A DNA stretch of 64,000 bases, taken from Clavibacter michiganensis. GTDB lineage: Bacteria; Actinomycetota; Actinomycetes; Actinomycetales; Microbacteriaceae. Of this stretch, positions 43,839-51,309 are shown piece by piece. The translations under genes were made by a program, and so were the position numbers. The notes beneath the pieces are model-generated. The model had not been told where the DNA came from. It worked only from the letters and a program-made list of their open reading frames with translations, and made no database searches. The stretch is from the NCBI RefSeq assembly GCF_021216655.1, contig NZ_CP080437.1, forward strand, positions 2,418,001 through 2,482,000. The letters are read 5' to 3'. How positions within the stretch are numbered: the first letter of the stretch is position 1; each line of letters starts with the position of its first letter.

Positions 43839-44944
43839 CCGGCGGCACCGGCCGCGTCGGCGTCGGCGTCATCGGCGCGGGCGTCATCTCGGGCACGTAT
43901 CTCGAGAACATGACGGCGATGCCGGACCTCGAGGTCCTGTTCGTCGCCGACATCGACCTCGACCGCGCCCGCTCGCGCGCCGAGGAGCACGGCGTGCCGA
44001 ACCACGGCACCGTCGACGATCTGCTCGCGATGGACGAGATCGAGATCGTCGTGAACCTCACGCTCCCGGCCACGCACGCGGAGGTCGGCCGGCGGATCGT
44101 CGCGGCCGGCAAGCACGTGTGGAGCGAGAAGCCGCTGGCGCTGGACCACGAGTCCGGCCAGGACCTGCTCGAGGCGGCGCGTGCCGCCGGCGTGCAGGTC
44201 GCGTGCGCGCCCGACACCGTGCTCGGCGCGGGGATCCAGTCGGCCATGCGCGCCATCGCCCGCGGCGACATCGGCGAGCCGCTCACCGCGACGACGCTGT
44301 TCCACGTGCCCGGCCCCGACGCCTGGCACCCGAACCCCGAGTTCCTGTTCGCGAAGGGCGCCGGGCCCCTGTTCGACATGGGCCCGTACTACGTCACCAC
44401 GCTCGTGCACGCCTTCGGCGCGGCGGAGACGGTGAGCGCGGTCTCCTCGACCTCGCGCACCACGCGCACCATCGGCAGCGGACCCCGCGCGGGCACCGAC
44501 TTCCCGGTGGAGGTGCCGACGCACCACGCGGCGCTCATCTCGTTCGCGGGCGGGCAGTCGGCGCAGTCGACCTTCAGCTTCCAGAACGCGCTGCCGCGCA
44601 TGGGCTTCGTCGAGATCTCGGGCAGCGAGGGCACCATCGTGCTCCCCGACCCGAACACGTTCGAGGGCGACAGCCAGCTGTGGCGCTTCGGGCAGGAGGG
44701 GCCGGAGACGCTGACGGCCGTCGGATCCACGTACGGCCGCGGATCCGGCGTGCTGGACCTCGCGCGCAGCATCCGCGGCGGCGACCCGGTGCGCGCATCC
44801 GGCGAGGTCGCGGCGCACGTGCTCGACGTGCTGCTCGCGATCCGCGACGCGGCCGACAGCCGCGAGGTCGTGGAGGTCGCGTCGAGCGTCGCGAAGCCGA
44901 CGCCGCTCGCGGAGGACTGGGACCCGGCGGCAGCGACGCTGTAG
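43835..44944 (+). CDS. Gfo/Idh/MocA family oxidoreductase
   Basis: The protein has 369 residues from the GTG overlapping the previous stop. The N-terminal NAD(P)-binding fold opens 'VGVGVIGAGVISGTYL', and 'SEKPLALD' contains the Lys of the family motif EKP. The C-terminal alpha/beta domain shows 'GPLFDMGPYYVTTLVHAFG', with the Asp and the position equivalent to the catalytic His region. It reduces or oxidises sugars, sugar acids or inositols with NAD(P). It works with the isomerase gene as a two-gene operon closed by a 16-bp hairpin. Confidence 0.93.
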   Translation: MTGGTGRVGVGVIGAGVISGTYLENMTAMPDLEVLFVADIDLDRARSRAEEHGVPNHGTVDDLLAMDEIEIVVNLTLPATHAEVGRRIVAAGKHVWSEKPLALDHESGQDLLEAARAAGVQVACAPDTVLGAGIQSAMRAIARGDIGEPLTATTLFHVPGPDAWHPNPEFLFAKGAGPLFDMGPYYVTTLVHAFGAAETVSAVSSTSRTTRTIGSGPRAGTDFPVEVPTHHAALISFAGGQSAQSTFSFQNALPRMGFVEISGSEGTIVLPDPNTFEGDSQLWRFGQEGPETLTAVGSTYGRGSGVLDLARSIRGGDPVRASGEVAAHVLDVLLAIRDAADSREVVEVASSVAKPTPLAEDWDPAAATL

Positions 44945-44960
44945 CGCGGCACCCGCTCGC

Positions 44961-44996
44961 GACGGCCCCGCATCCGGTGACGGATGCGGGGCCGTC
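44961..44996 (+). terminator. Strong hairpin after the Gfo/Idh gene
   Basis: A perfect 16-bp stem, GACGGCCCCGCATCCG at 44961-44976 with its complement at 44981-44996, and a GTGA loop. It lies 16 bases after the stop codon. There is no T-run, as is usual for terminators in this GC-rich group. Confidence 0.85.
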
Positions 44997-45037
44997 CCGC
45001 GCTCGGCACCCGGCGGCACCCGGAGGAGACTGGACCC

Positions 45038-45769
45038 ATGCAGCTGCACCGCGTCACCACCGGAGCCGGCGCGCGCCACGTCGGCCTCGTGCACGGCCTC
45101 GGCGCGGACGGCGCGACCTGGGCGCCCGTCGTCGAGCGGCTCGTCGCGACCGGCCGCTTCACCGTCACGACCGTCGACCTGCGCGGGCACGGCCAGAGCG
45201 ACCGGGCGCCGGCCTACGGCATCGAGGACATGGCCGACGACCTCGTGGCGTCGCTGCCGCGCGGGCTCGACGCGGTCGTCGGGCACTCGCTCGGCGGATC
45301 CGTGCTGGTGCGCGCCGTCGCCCGGCTCGAGCCCGCGCGCGCGATCTACCTCGACCCCGGGTTCCGGCTCGCGCTGCCGACCACGGGGATCCGCGGCCGC
45401 CTGTTCTGGGCGGCGCCGCTCGTGGGGCTCGCCGCCGCGCAGATCCCGCGGGCCCGGGCCGCCGCCCGCGTGCGCGCGGCCTACCCGGCGTCCGTCCGCG
45501 CATCGCTCGACGCCGCGCAGGCGCGCTTCGACCGCGGCATGGCGGTCGGCGTCTTCCGCGACGTGGCCTTCCACCCGCTCGCGGTGAGCGCGCCGGCGGT
45601 CCCCTCCACGCTGGTGCTCTCCGACGACGCGCCCTCGGTGCTGCCCGACGCCTGCGCGGCGGATCTCGAACGGCACGGCTGGGACGTGCGCCGGCTGCCG
45701 GGGATCCACCACGACATGCAGCTCGAGGACCCGGACCGGGTGCTCGCCGCGATCGAGGACGTACTGTGA
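45038..45769 (+). CDS. Alpha/beta hydrolase
   Basis: The protein has 243 residues from the ATG at 45038, nine bases behind GGAGGAG. The fold shows the oxyanion-hole segment 'LVHGLGADGATW', nucleophile Ser in 'GHSLGGS', and a late 'GIHHDMQLEDP' with the catalytic His. Substrate unknown; an ester or thioester is typical. The HEAT-repeat gene starts within its stop codon, so both are translated together, which hints at a shared but undefined role. Confidence 0.92.
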   Translation: MQLHRVTTGAGARHVGLVHGLGADGATWAPVVERLVATGRFTVTTVDLRGHGQSDRAPAYGIEDMADDLVASLPRGLDAVVGHSLGGSVLVRAVARLEPARAIYLDPGFRLALPTTGIRGRLFWAAPLVGLAAAQIPRARAAARVRAAYPASVRASLDAAQARFDRGMAVGVFRDVAFHPLAVSAPAVPSTLVLSDDAPSVLPDACAADLERHGWDVRRLPGIHHDMQLEDPDRVLAAIEDVL

Positions 45770-46479
45770 CGGACGACGCGCGCCCCGACCGCCCCGCCGA
45801 CGCCGAGATCGCCGCCCGTCTGGCCGCCGCCCTCCGCTCGCCCGACCCGTCCGCCCGGCTGCAGGCCGCGCTCACCGCGGGCACCCGGCCGGATCCCGCG
45901 CTCGTCGAGGGCCTCATCCACCGGTGCCGCGTCGAGCCCGACCTCAACGTGCGCGAGATGCTCACGTGGGCGCTGATCCGGCACGACGAGGAGCTGACGA
46001 TCCCGCCGCTCATCGCCGAGCTGGCGTCGCCCATCCCGCAGGCCCGCAGCCAGGCGCTGCACACGCTCTCCAAGATCGGCGACCGGCGCGCGCTGCCCGC
46101 CATCACGCCCGCGCTGCTGCGGGATCCCGACGACCACGTGGCGCGCACCGCGTGGCGCACGGCATCCGGACTCGTCGACGGCGACCGGGATCCGGCCGGT
46201 GCGCGCTGGCTCTCCCAGCAGCTCGCGTCGCAGCTCGGCCGCGGCGACCGCGACACGCAGGCGAGCCTCGCGCGGGCCTTCGCGAGCGTCGGCCGGGCGG
46301 CGCTGCCGGTCCTCGAGCGGTCGCGGCGCGCGGCGGACGCCCGGGTGCGGATCCATGCCCTCGCCGTGATCGCCCTGCACGACGACCCCGACCTCCGCTT
46401 CGACGAGGCCGTCGACGAGGCGAGGCGCAGCTCCTTCGGCGCGCACCTCGCCCGGCGGCCGGGCTTGCACCTCCCGTAG
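45766..46479 (+). CDS. HEAT-repeat protein
   Basis: The protein has 237 residues from a GTG at 45766 overlapping the hydrolase stop (GTGA). It is helical throughout, with several HEAT-like pairs: 'MLTWALIRHDEELTIPPLIAEL', 'ARSQALHTLSKIGDRRALPAI' and 'VRIHALAVIALHDDPDL' (each a separate segment). No catalytic motif is visible. Such proteins act as scaffolds or as PBS-lyase-like repeats. The MerR gene follows 22 bp downstream and could be part of the same transcript. Confidence 0.85.
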   Translation: MTDDARPDRPADAEIAARLAAALRSPDPSARLQAALTAGTRPDPALVEGLIHRCRVEPDLNVREMLTWALIRHDEELTIPPLIAELASPIPQARSQALHTLSKIGDRRALPAITPALLRDPDDHVARTAWRTASGLVDGDRDPAGARWLSQQLASQLGRGDRDTQASLARAFASVGRAALPVLERSRRAADARVRIHALAVIALHDDPDLRFDEAVDEARRSSFGAHLARRPGLHLP

Positions 46480-46501
46480 CGTCATGTGATCGGGTGGTCC
46501 C

Positions 46502-47521
46502 ATGACCCACCCCGCCGAGACCCACCCCGCCGAGACCCACCCGACCGAGGGCGACCCCGTCGTGACCGCCACCCCGATCCCCATGCCGACCCCGCCGCGT
46601 CGGGTCCGGATCGGCGACGCCGCCGCGTTCGTCGGCATCACGCCGCGGACCATCCGCCACTACCACCAGATCGGCCTGATCCCCGAGCCCGAGCGGGGCA
46701 CCGACGACCGCCGTCGGTACGGGTACGCCGACATGGTCCGGCTGATGTGGATCCGGCGCATGGCCGACGCGGGGATCGCCCTCGAGGACATCCGCGCCGC
46801 CTTCGCCGACCAGGAGGCAGGGGAGGGTGCCGCAGCCGCCGCGGATACCGCCGCCCACGCCGCCCCGGCCGCCGTCGGGGACGACGACGTCGCCGACGTC
46901 CTCGGCCGGCTCGAGGCGACCCTCGCGGCCCAGGAGGCGGAGCTGCGTCGGCAGCGGGACGCCGTGCGTCGGCTGCGCGCCCGGGGCAGCCGGCTCGGCC
47001 TGCTCTCCGACCTCGTCGCCCGCCGCCTCGAGGGCCTGCCCGAGGGAGCCCTCCGTCAGGCCGACCTCGACGCCCTGCTCGTCATGGAGCGCAGCCTCGG
47101 CACGCTCGTCGCGGCGCTGAACGCCACCCGGTACATCGCGGTCGCCACGCTGCCGGGACTGCGCGAGGCGTCGGACCGGGTCGACGCCGCCGAGGAGGCG
47201 CTCGACGATACGGTCGCCGTCGACGACCCCCGCGTGGCGGAGGTCGCGGCCGAGCGGCGCGCGTTCGAGGAGGCGCTGCAGGCGGCGATCGACGCGTCCG
47301 ACCTCCCGCGGCAGGACGAGGAGCTCATCGCCGCCTGGGACGAGCTGCACCCCGACGGCGATGGCGACGAGGACGACGCCCGCGGCGGATCCGGCCGGCC
47401 CGCCCGGTCCCTGAGCACGATGGACGCCTTCACGAAGATGCCCTACGACTTCTCCCCGGCCCGCCTCCGGTCCATGGAGCTGGCCATGGACTTCGTGGTG
47501 TGGGGGCCGCCCGCGCGGTGA
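46502..47521 (+). CDS. MerR family transcriptional regulator
   Basis: The protein has 339 residues from the ATG at 46502. The first 30 residues contain a 5-residue repeat (AETHP, AETHP, TEGDP-like) encoded by 15-bp DNA repeats, then a Pro-rich stretch. The winged helix-turn-helix starts about residue 35: 'RIGDAAAFVGITPRTIRHYHQIGLIP'. A 'RRRYGYADMVRLMWIRRM' stretch and a long coiled coil follow up to about residue 170, and then an acidic C-terminal domain of unknown ligand. The large size suggests an effector domain of unusual type. No clear operator was recognised. Confidence 0.9.
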   Translation: MTHPAETHPAETHPTEGDPVVTATPIPMPTPPRRVRIGDAAAFVGITPRTIRHYHQIGLIPEPERGTDDRRRYGYADMVRLMWIRRMADAGIALEDIRAAFADQEAGEGAAAAADTAAHAAPAAVGDDDVADVLGRLEATLAAQEAELRRQRDAVRRLRARGSRLGLLSDLVARRLEGLPEGALRQADLDALLVMERSLGTLVAALNATRYIAVATLPGLREASDRVDAAEEALDDTVAVDDPRVAEVAAERRAFEEALQAAIDASDLPRQDEELIAAWDELHPDGDGDEDDARGGSGRPARSLSTMDAFTKMPYDFSPARLRSMELAMDFVVWGPPAR

Positions 47522-47645
47522 GCCGGCGTCGGCGTCGCGGATCCCGCGTCCGGGCCGATCGAGCCGCGGAGTAGGTTCGCGGCACGGCGCCCCGCGACGG
47601 GAGCGCCCGGATCCGCGTCCCGGCGCGGACGACGAGAGGCGCGCC

Positions 47646-48236
47646 ATGGCCGAGATCGTGCTGTTCCATCACGTGCAGGGCGCGACCCCCGGGGTCCACG
47701 CCTTCGCCGACGCGCTCCGCGACGGCGGGCACACCGTGCACGTGCCCGACCTGTTCGACGGCGCGCTGCCCGAGTCCATCGAGGCGGGCCTCGCGCTGAT
47801 GGCGGGCCTCGCCGACCACGTCGTCGCCGAGCGCACCGCACGGGCCCTCGACGGGCTGCCCGCGGACCTCGTCTACGCGGGCTTCTCGTGGGGCGGATCC
47901 ATCGCGCAGCGCCTCGCGCAGACCCGCCCGGGCGCCCGCGGCGCGCTCCTCTACGAGTCCTTCGTGTCGCTGTCCGCCGAGTGGTCCTTCGGGCCCTGGC
48001 CGGCGGGGCTGCCGGTGCAGGTGCACGGCATGGCGCGGGATCCGTTCTTCGCGGGCGAGGGCGACCTCGACGCGGCCCGCGAGCTGGTCGCCGTGGTCGG
48101 CCCGGAGCTCGCCGAGGTCTTCGTCTACGACGGCGACGCGCACCTGTTCACGGACGCGTCGCTGCCTTCGTCGGATCCCGTCGCCACGGCCCTCGTGCTC
48201 GAGCGGTCGCTCGAGCTGCTGGCGCGGATCGGCTGA
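47646..48236 (+). CDS. Dienelactone hydrolase family protein
   Basis: A 196-residue alpha/beta hydrolase of the DLH type. It opens 'EIVLFHHVQGATPGV'. The nucleophile elbow is 'GFSWGG', with Ser where classic dienelactone hydrolases have Cys. 'FVYDGDAHLFTD' provides the Asp and His of the triad. It is small, cytoplasmic and probably an esterase. It stands alone between the MerR gene and a convergent MFS exporter gene only 9 bp away. Confidence 0.9.
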   Translation: MAEIVLFHHVQGATPGVHAFADALRDGGHTVHVPDLFDGALPESIEAGLALMAGLADHVVAERTARALDGLPADLVYAGFSWGGSIAQRLAQTRPGARGALLYESFVSLSAEWSFGPWPAGLPVQVHGMARDPFFAGEGDLDAARELVAVVGPELAEVFVYDGDAHLFTDASLPSSDPVATALVLERSLELLARIG

Positions 48237-48245
48237 GCCGCCCGC

Positions 48246-49733
48246 TCATGCCGCGACGTGCGCGGCCTCGGGCGCCGCCGGCTCCTCCGTCGTGCGGGAG
48301 TCGCTGAGCGACAGCGCGCCGACCGTGGCGATCACGCCGGTCAGCACGGCGACCACGAGGTAGGCGGCGCGCTCGCCCGCGAAGAAGGAGCGGACCAGCT
48401 CGGCGCTCCACGCGCCCGCCGGGAGCGCGGTCGTGACGAGCGCCGCGATCAGGGTGCCGACGACCGCCGTGCCGAGGCTCGTGCCGAGCTCCTGCGCGGT
48501 GTCGTTGAGGGCGGCGCCGATGGAGGTGCGGTTCGCGGGCATCGCCTCGACGAGGGCGACCGCGCAGATGGTCATGATCGTCCGCAGCCCGATGGTGAAC
48601 ACGATCATCGACGCCATGATGGCGAGGTAGCCGTGCTCGACGGCCCAGGCCAGGCCGACGAGCCCGCCCACGAGGAAGCCGGTGCCGACGAGGCAGGCCA
48701 TGCGGTGGCCGAGGCGGCTGGCGAGCCGCTCGGCGATCGGGCTCGCGGCGATCATCGTCACGATGATGGGCAGGTTCGCGAGGCCGGCCCGCATCGGGCT
48801 CCAGCCGTACGCGTACTGGAAGTGCAGGATCAGCCCGAACATGATGCTCGCGAACGCGACCGACGACCCGAGCTGCGTGAGCGCCGCGCCGCGGACGGGC
48901 CCGGCGCGGAAGATCGCGAGGTCGATCATGGGCGAGGCCGCGCGGCGCTCGCGGAGGACGAAGCCCGCGACCGCGGCGACGGCGCCGAGCGCGCAGGCGA
49001 GCGTGACGGGGGCGAGCCAGCCGCGCTCGACGCCGCTCGTGAGCGTGTAGCAGCCGAGCCCGATCGCGGCGACGGTGAGCACGGTGCCGGGCAGGTCGAG
49101 GCGCTCGGAGGTGAGGTCGTCGCGGCGGTCGGCCGGGATCCCGAGGCGGACGCCGATCCAGACGAGCAGCGCGAGCGGCGCGTTGATCACGAGCAGCCAC
49201 TGCCAGCTGACGGCGCCGAGGATCGAGCCCCCGAGGAGCGGGCCGAGGACGAAGCCGGACATGCCGACGACCATGACGATGGTGATCGACCGCATGCGCA
49301 GCTTCTCGTCGTCGAACAGGCGGAAGATCAACGACATCGTGACGGGCGCCATGGCCGCGGCGGCAGCGCCGAGCGCCGCGCGCAGGGCGATGAGCTGGCC
49401 GATGTCGGTGACGAGGACGACGGCGACGCTGATGAGGCCGAAGGCAGCGAGGCCGATCAGCAGGACGCGACGGCGGCCGAACCGGTCGGCGGCCGAGCCC
49501 GCTGTGAGGAGCAGGCCGCCGAAGGTGAGCGAGTAGGCGCCCGTCACCCACTGGAGCCCCGTCGTGCCGCTGTCGAGCGCGCGCCCGATCGTCGGCAGCG
49601 CGATCGAGAGCAGCGTGTTATCGACCATCTCGACGAAGAAGGCCAGGCAGAGCGCGGCGAGCGGGATGGCCGCGGCGCGGAGGGAGGCGTAGCCGCGGGG
49701 TGGGGCGGTGGTGGTGATCGTGGGGGTGCTCAT
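48246..49733 (-). CDS. MFS multidrug exporter (DHA2 type, 14 helices)
   Basis: A 495-residue transporter. Motif A reads 'GSAADRFGRRRVLLIG', motif C-like 'GMSGFVLGPLLGG' marks an antiporter, and 'VDNTLLSIALPTIGR' in helix 1 is the DHA2 signature. About 14 hydrophobic segments are visible. The gene is divergent from a TetR regulator 72 bp away, and three copies of an ACGACGTTCGRT element fill the gap. This is the usual layout of a drug or toxin efflux pump under its own repressor. The substrate is unknown. Confidence 0.93.
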   Translation of the reverse strand: MSTPTITTTAPPRGYASLRAAAIPLAALCLAFFVEMVDNTLLSIALPTIGRALDSGTTGLQWVTGAYSLTFGGLLLTAGSAADRFGRRRVLLIGLAAFGLISVAVVLVTDIGQLIALRAALGAAAAAMAPVTMSLIFRLFDDEKLRMRSITIVMVVGMSGFVLGPLLGGSILGAVSWQWLLVINAPLALLVWIGVRLGIPADRRDDLTSERLDLPGTVLTVAAIGLGCYTLTSGVERGWLAPVTLACALGAVAAVAGFVLRERRAASPMIDLAIFRAGPVRGAALTQLGSSVAFASIMFGLILHFQYAYGWSPMRAGLANLPIIVTMIAASPIAERLASRLGHRMACLVGTGFLVGGLVGLAWAVEHGYLAIMASMIVFTIGLRTIMTICAVALVEAMPANRTSIGAALNDTAQELGTSLGTAVVGTLIAALVTTALPAGAWSAELVRSFFAGERAAYLVVAVLTGVIATVGALSLSDSRTTEEPAAPEAAHVAA

Positions 49734-49747
49734 CGGGGTCTCTTCTC

Positions 49748-49804
49748 ATCGAACGCCGTACGAGTATCGGACGACGTTCGATAGTATGGAACGACGTTCG
49801 GTAG
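49748..49804. promoter_or_regulatory. Triple operator ACGACGTTCGRTAG in TetR/MFS promoter
   Basis: ACGACGTTCGATAG at 49771-49784 and ACGACGTTCGGTAG at 49791-49804 are direct repeats 20 bp apart. An inverted copy, ATCGAACGCCGT, lies at 49748-49759 (11 of 12 bases). The inverted pair makes a dimer site for the adjacent TetR protein, and the third copy runs up to the regulator start. Confidence 0.7.
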
Positions 49805-49805
49805 G

Positions 49806-50561
49806 ATGCAAGGCATGGCCGCGAATGGATCCCCGAAGACGGAGAGCACCCGCACGCCGCCCGCCCGCGCCCGAGGGCGCCAGCGGGCGTCGCACTCGCT
49901 CGACACCGTGCTGGCGGAGGCCATCGGGATCCTCGACGAGTCGGGGGAGAGGGCCTTGACCTTCCGCGCGCTGGCGGCTCGGCTCGGCGGGGGCGTGGCG
50001 AGCATCTACTGGTACGTCGCGAGCCGCGACGAGCTGCTCGAGAAGGTGACCGAGGAGGTGATGGGCCGGGTCCTCGCGGACACCGAGCGGCTGACCCACG
50101 GATCCGACCCGGTCGGCAACGTACGCGCCGTCGCCCTCGCGCTCTTCGACGAGCTCGTGCGCCGGCCCTGGTTCGGGCAGTACATGCTCCGGAACAACGG
50201 GCTGCAGCCGAACTCGATGCTGATGTACGAGCGCATCGGTCAGCAGCTCCTGGGGCTCGACCTCACGTCGCGGCAGCGCTTCCACGCGGTGTCGTCCATC
50301 GTCAGCTACGTGGTCGGGGTCGCGGCCGACCTCGCCGAGCCGCCGCCGCAGGAGTTCCTGGACAGCGGGCTGGACCGGGAGGGCTTCCTGGGGACGCTCG
50401 CCGACCGCTGGCGGGAGCTCGACCCCGACGAGTACCCGTTCGCCCACGACGCCGCGGGCGAGATGGCGACGCACGACGACCTCGACGTGTTCCGCTCCGG
50501 GCTCGACCTGCTGCTGGCCGGGGTGCGCCAGCAGGCGGGGCTGCCGCCGGCGTCGTCGTGA
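49806..50561 (+). CDS. TetR family regulator of the MFS exporter
   Basis: The protein has 251 residues from the ATG at 49806; ATG 49815 is an alternative. A basic, Pro-rich N-terminus leads to the helix-turn-helix around residues 33-78, 'TFRALAARLGGGVASIYWYVASRDEL'. The C-terminal domain resembles that of TetR proteins with class-C type ligand pockets. It is divergent from the MFS gene, and direct and inverted repeats overlap the start region, which supports autoregulation and repression of the exporter. The ligand is unknown. Confidence 0.9.
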   Translation: MQGMAANGSPKTESTRTPPARARGRQRASHSLDTVLAEAIGILDESGERALTFRALAARLGGGVASIYWYVASRDELLEKVTEEVMGRVLADTERLTHGSDPVGNVRAVALALFDELVRRPWFGQYMLRNNGLQPNSMLMYERIGQQLLGLDLTSRQRFHAVSSIVSYVVGVAADLAEPPPQEFLDSGLDREGFLGTLADRWRELDPDEYPFAHDAAGEMATHDDLDVFRSGLDLLLAGVRQQAGLPPASS

Positions 50562-50586
50562 GCCGGGTCGTCGAGACCGGCGCCGG

Positions 50587-51309
50587 CTAGAGCGCGGGCA
50601 CGGTCGCCAGCAGCTCCTGCGCCTCGCGACGCGCTTCCGCGATCCCGGCCGTCCCCAGCCCGCACGCCCGCAGGCACGTGGCCGCGATGGCGTCGCGGTC
50701 GACGTCGCCGGGCTCGCCGCGGCGACGCAGCTGGATCACGAGCTCGGCCAGCTGGATCAGCACGGCCCCCAGCGCCTCCGGCCCGATGGTCGCGCGGACG
50801 TCGGCGCTCGCCGCAGCCGTGCCGATGCGCCCGTACGCGTCCTGGAGCTCCCGGCGCTGCTGGCGGAAGCCGTCGTACCGCTCGCCCTGCACCTCCGGCA
50901 GCAGGTAGAGCGTGCCGATGTTGTGCGGGGTGTCGGCGAGCGTGCGGAAGTCGACCATCACGAGCGCGTGCAGGGCGGCGGCCGCGGTGGCGCGGTCGGG
51001 CACGAGGTCCTCGATGCCGCGGACCACGTCGAGGCTGGGGCGCACGGAGCGCGTGAGCAGCTCGACGAGCAGGTCGTCCTTGCCGGCGAAGTGGTAGTAG
51101 AGAGAGGCCTGCCGGATCCCGACCCGCTCCGCGATCGCGCGCGTCGACGTGCCGCTCAGGCCGTGCTCCGCGAAGAGCGCGGCGGCGGCGTCGAGGATCT
51201 GCTCGCGCGGGCTCAGCGGGGACCCGGCGTCGGGCACCGCGCGGGGGCGACCGACGCGGGCCGGCTTGTCGTCCTTGGCCATCCGGCCATCCTCGCAGGT
51301 GGGGATCAT
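50587..51309 (-). CDS. TetR family regulator ending the urea/guanidine carboxylase operon
   Basis: The protein has 240 residues from the ATG at 51309, which overlaps the carboxylase stop (ATGA); ATG 51282 with GAGG upstream is an alternative start. The N-terminal helix-turn-helix reads 'TSTRAIAERVGIRQASLYYHFAGKDDL'. The rest is a helical ligand-binding domain. Being the last gene of a five-gene overlapping operon, it probably reports on the operon's nitrogen substrate and represses the promoter at 58.1 kb, where a CTATCG/CGATAG palindrome lies. Confidence 0.9.
   Translation of the reverse strand: MIPTCEDGRMAKDDKPARVGRPRAVPDAGSPLSPREQILDAAAALFAEHGLSGTSTRAIAERVGIRQASLYYHFAGKDDLLVELLTRSVRPSLDVVRGIEDLVPDRATAAAALHALVMVDFRTLADTPHNIGTLYLLPEVQGERYDGFRQQRRELQDAYGRIGTAAASADVRATIGPEALGAVLIQLAELVIQLRRRGEPGDVDRDAIAATCLRACGLGTAGIAEARREAQELLATVPAL

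Noticed and set aside
44119..45765. Rightward open frame upstream of and fused to the HEAT-repeat protein
   Set aside because: The first 549 codons overlap the Gfo/Idh and hydrolase genes and are Arg-rich nonsense. Only the part from GTG 45766 reads as HEAT repeats.
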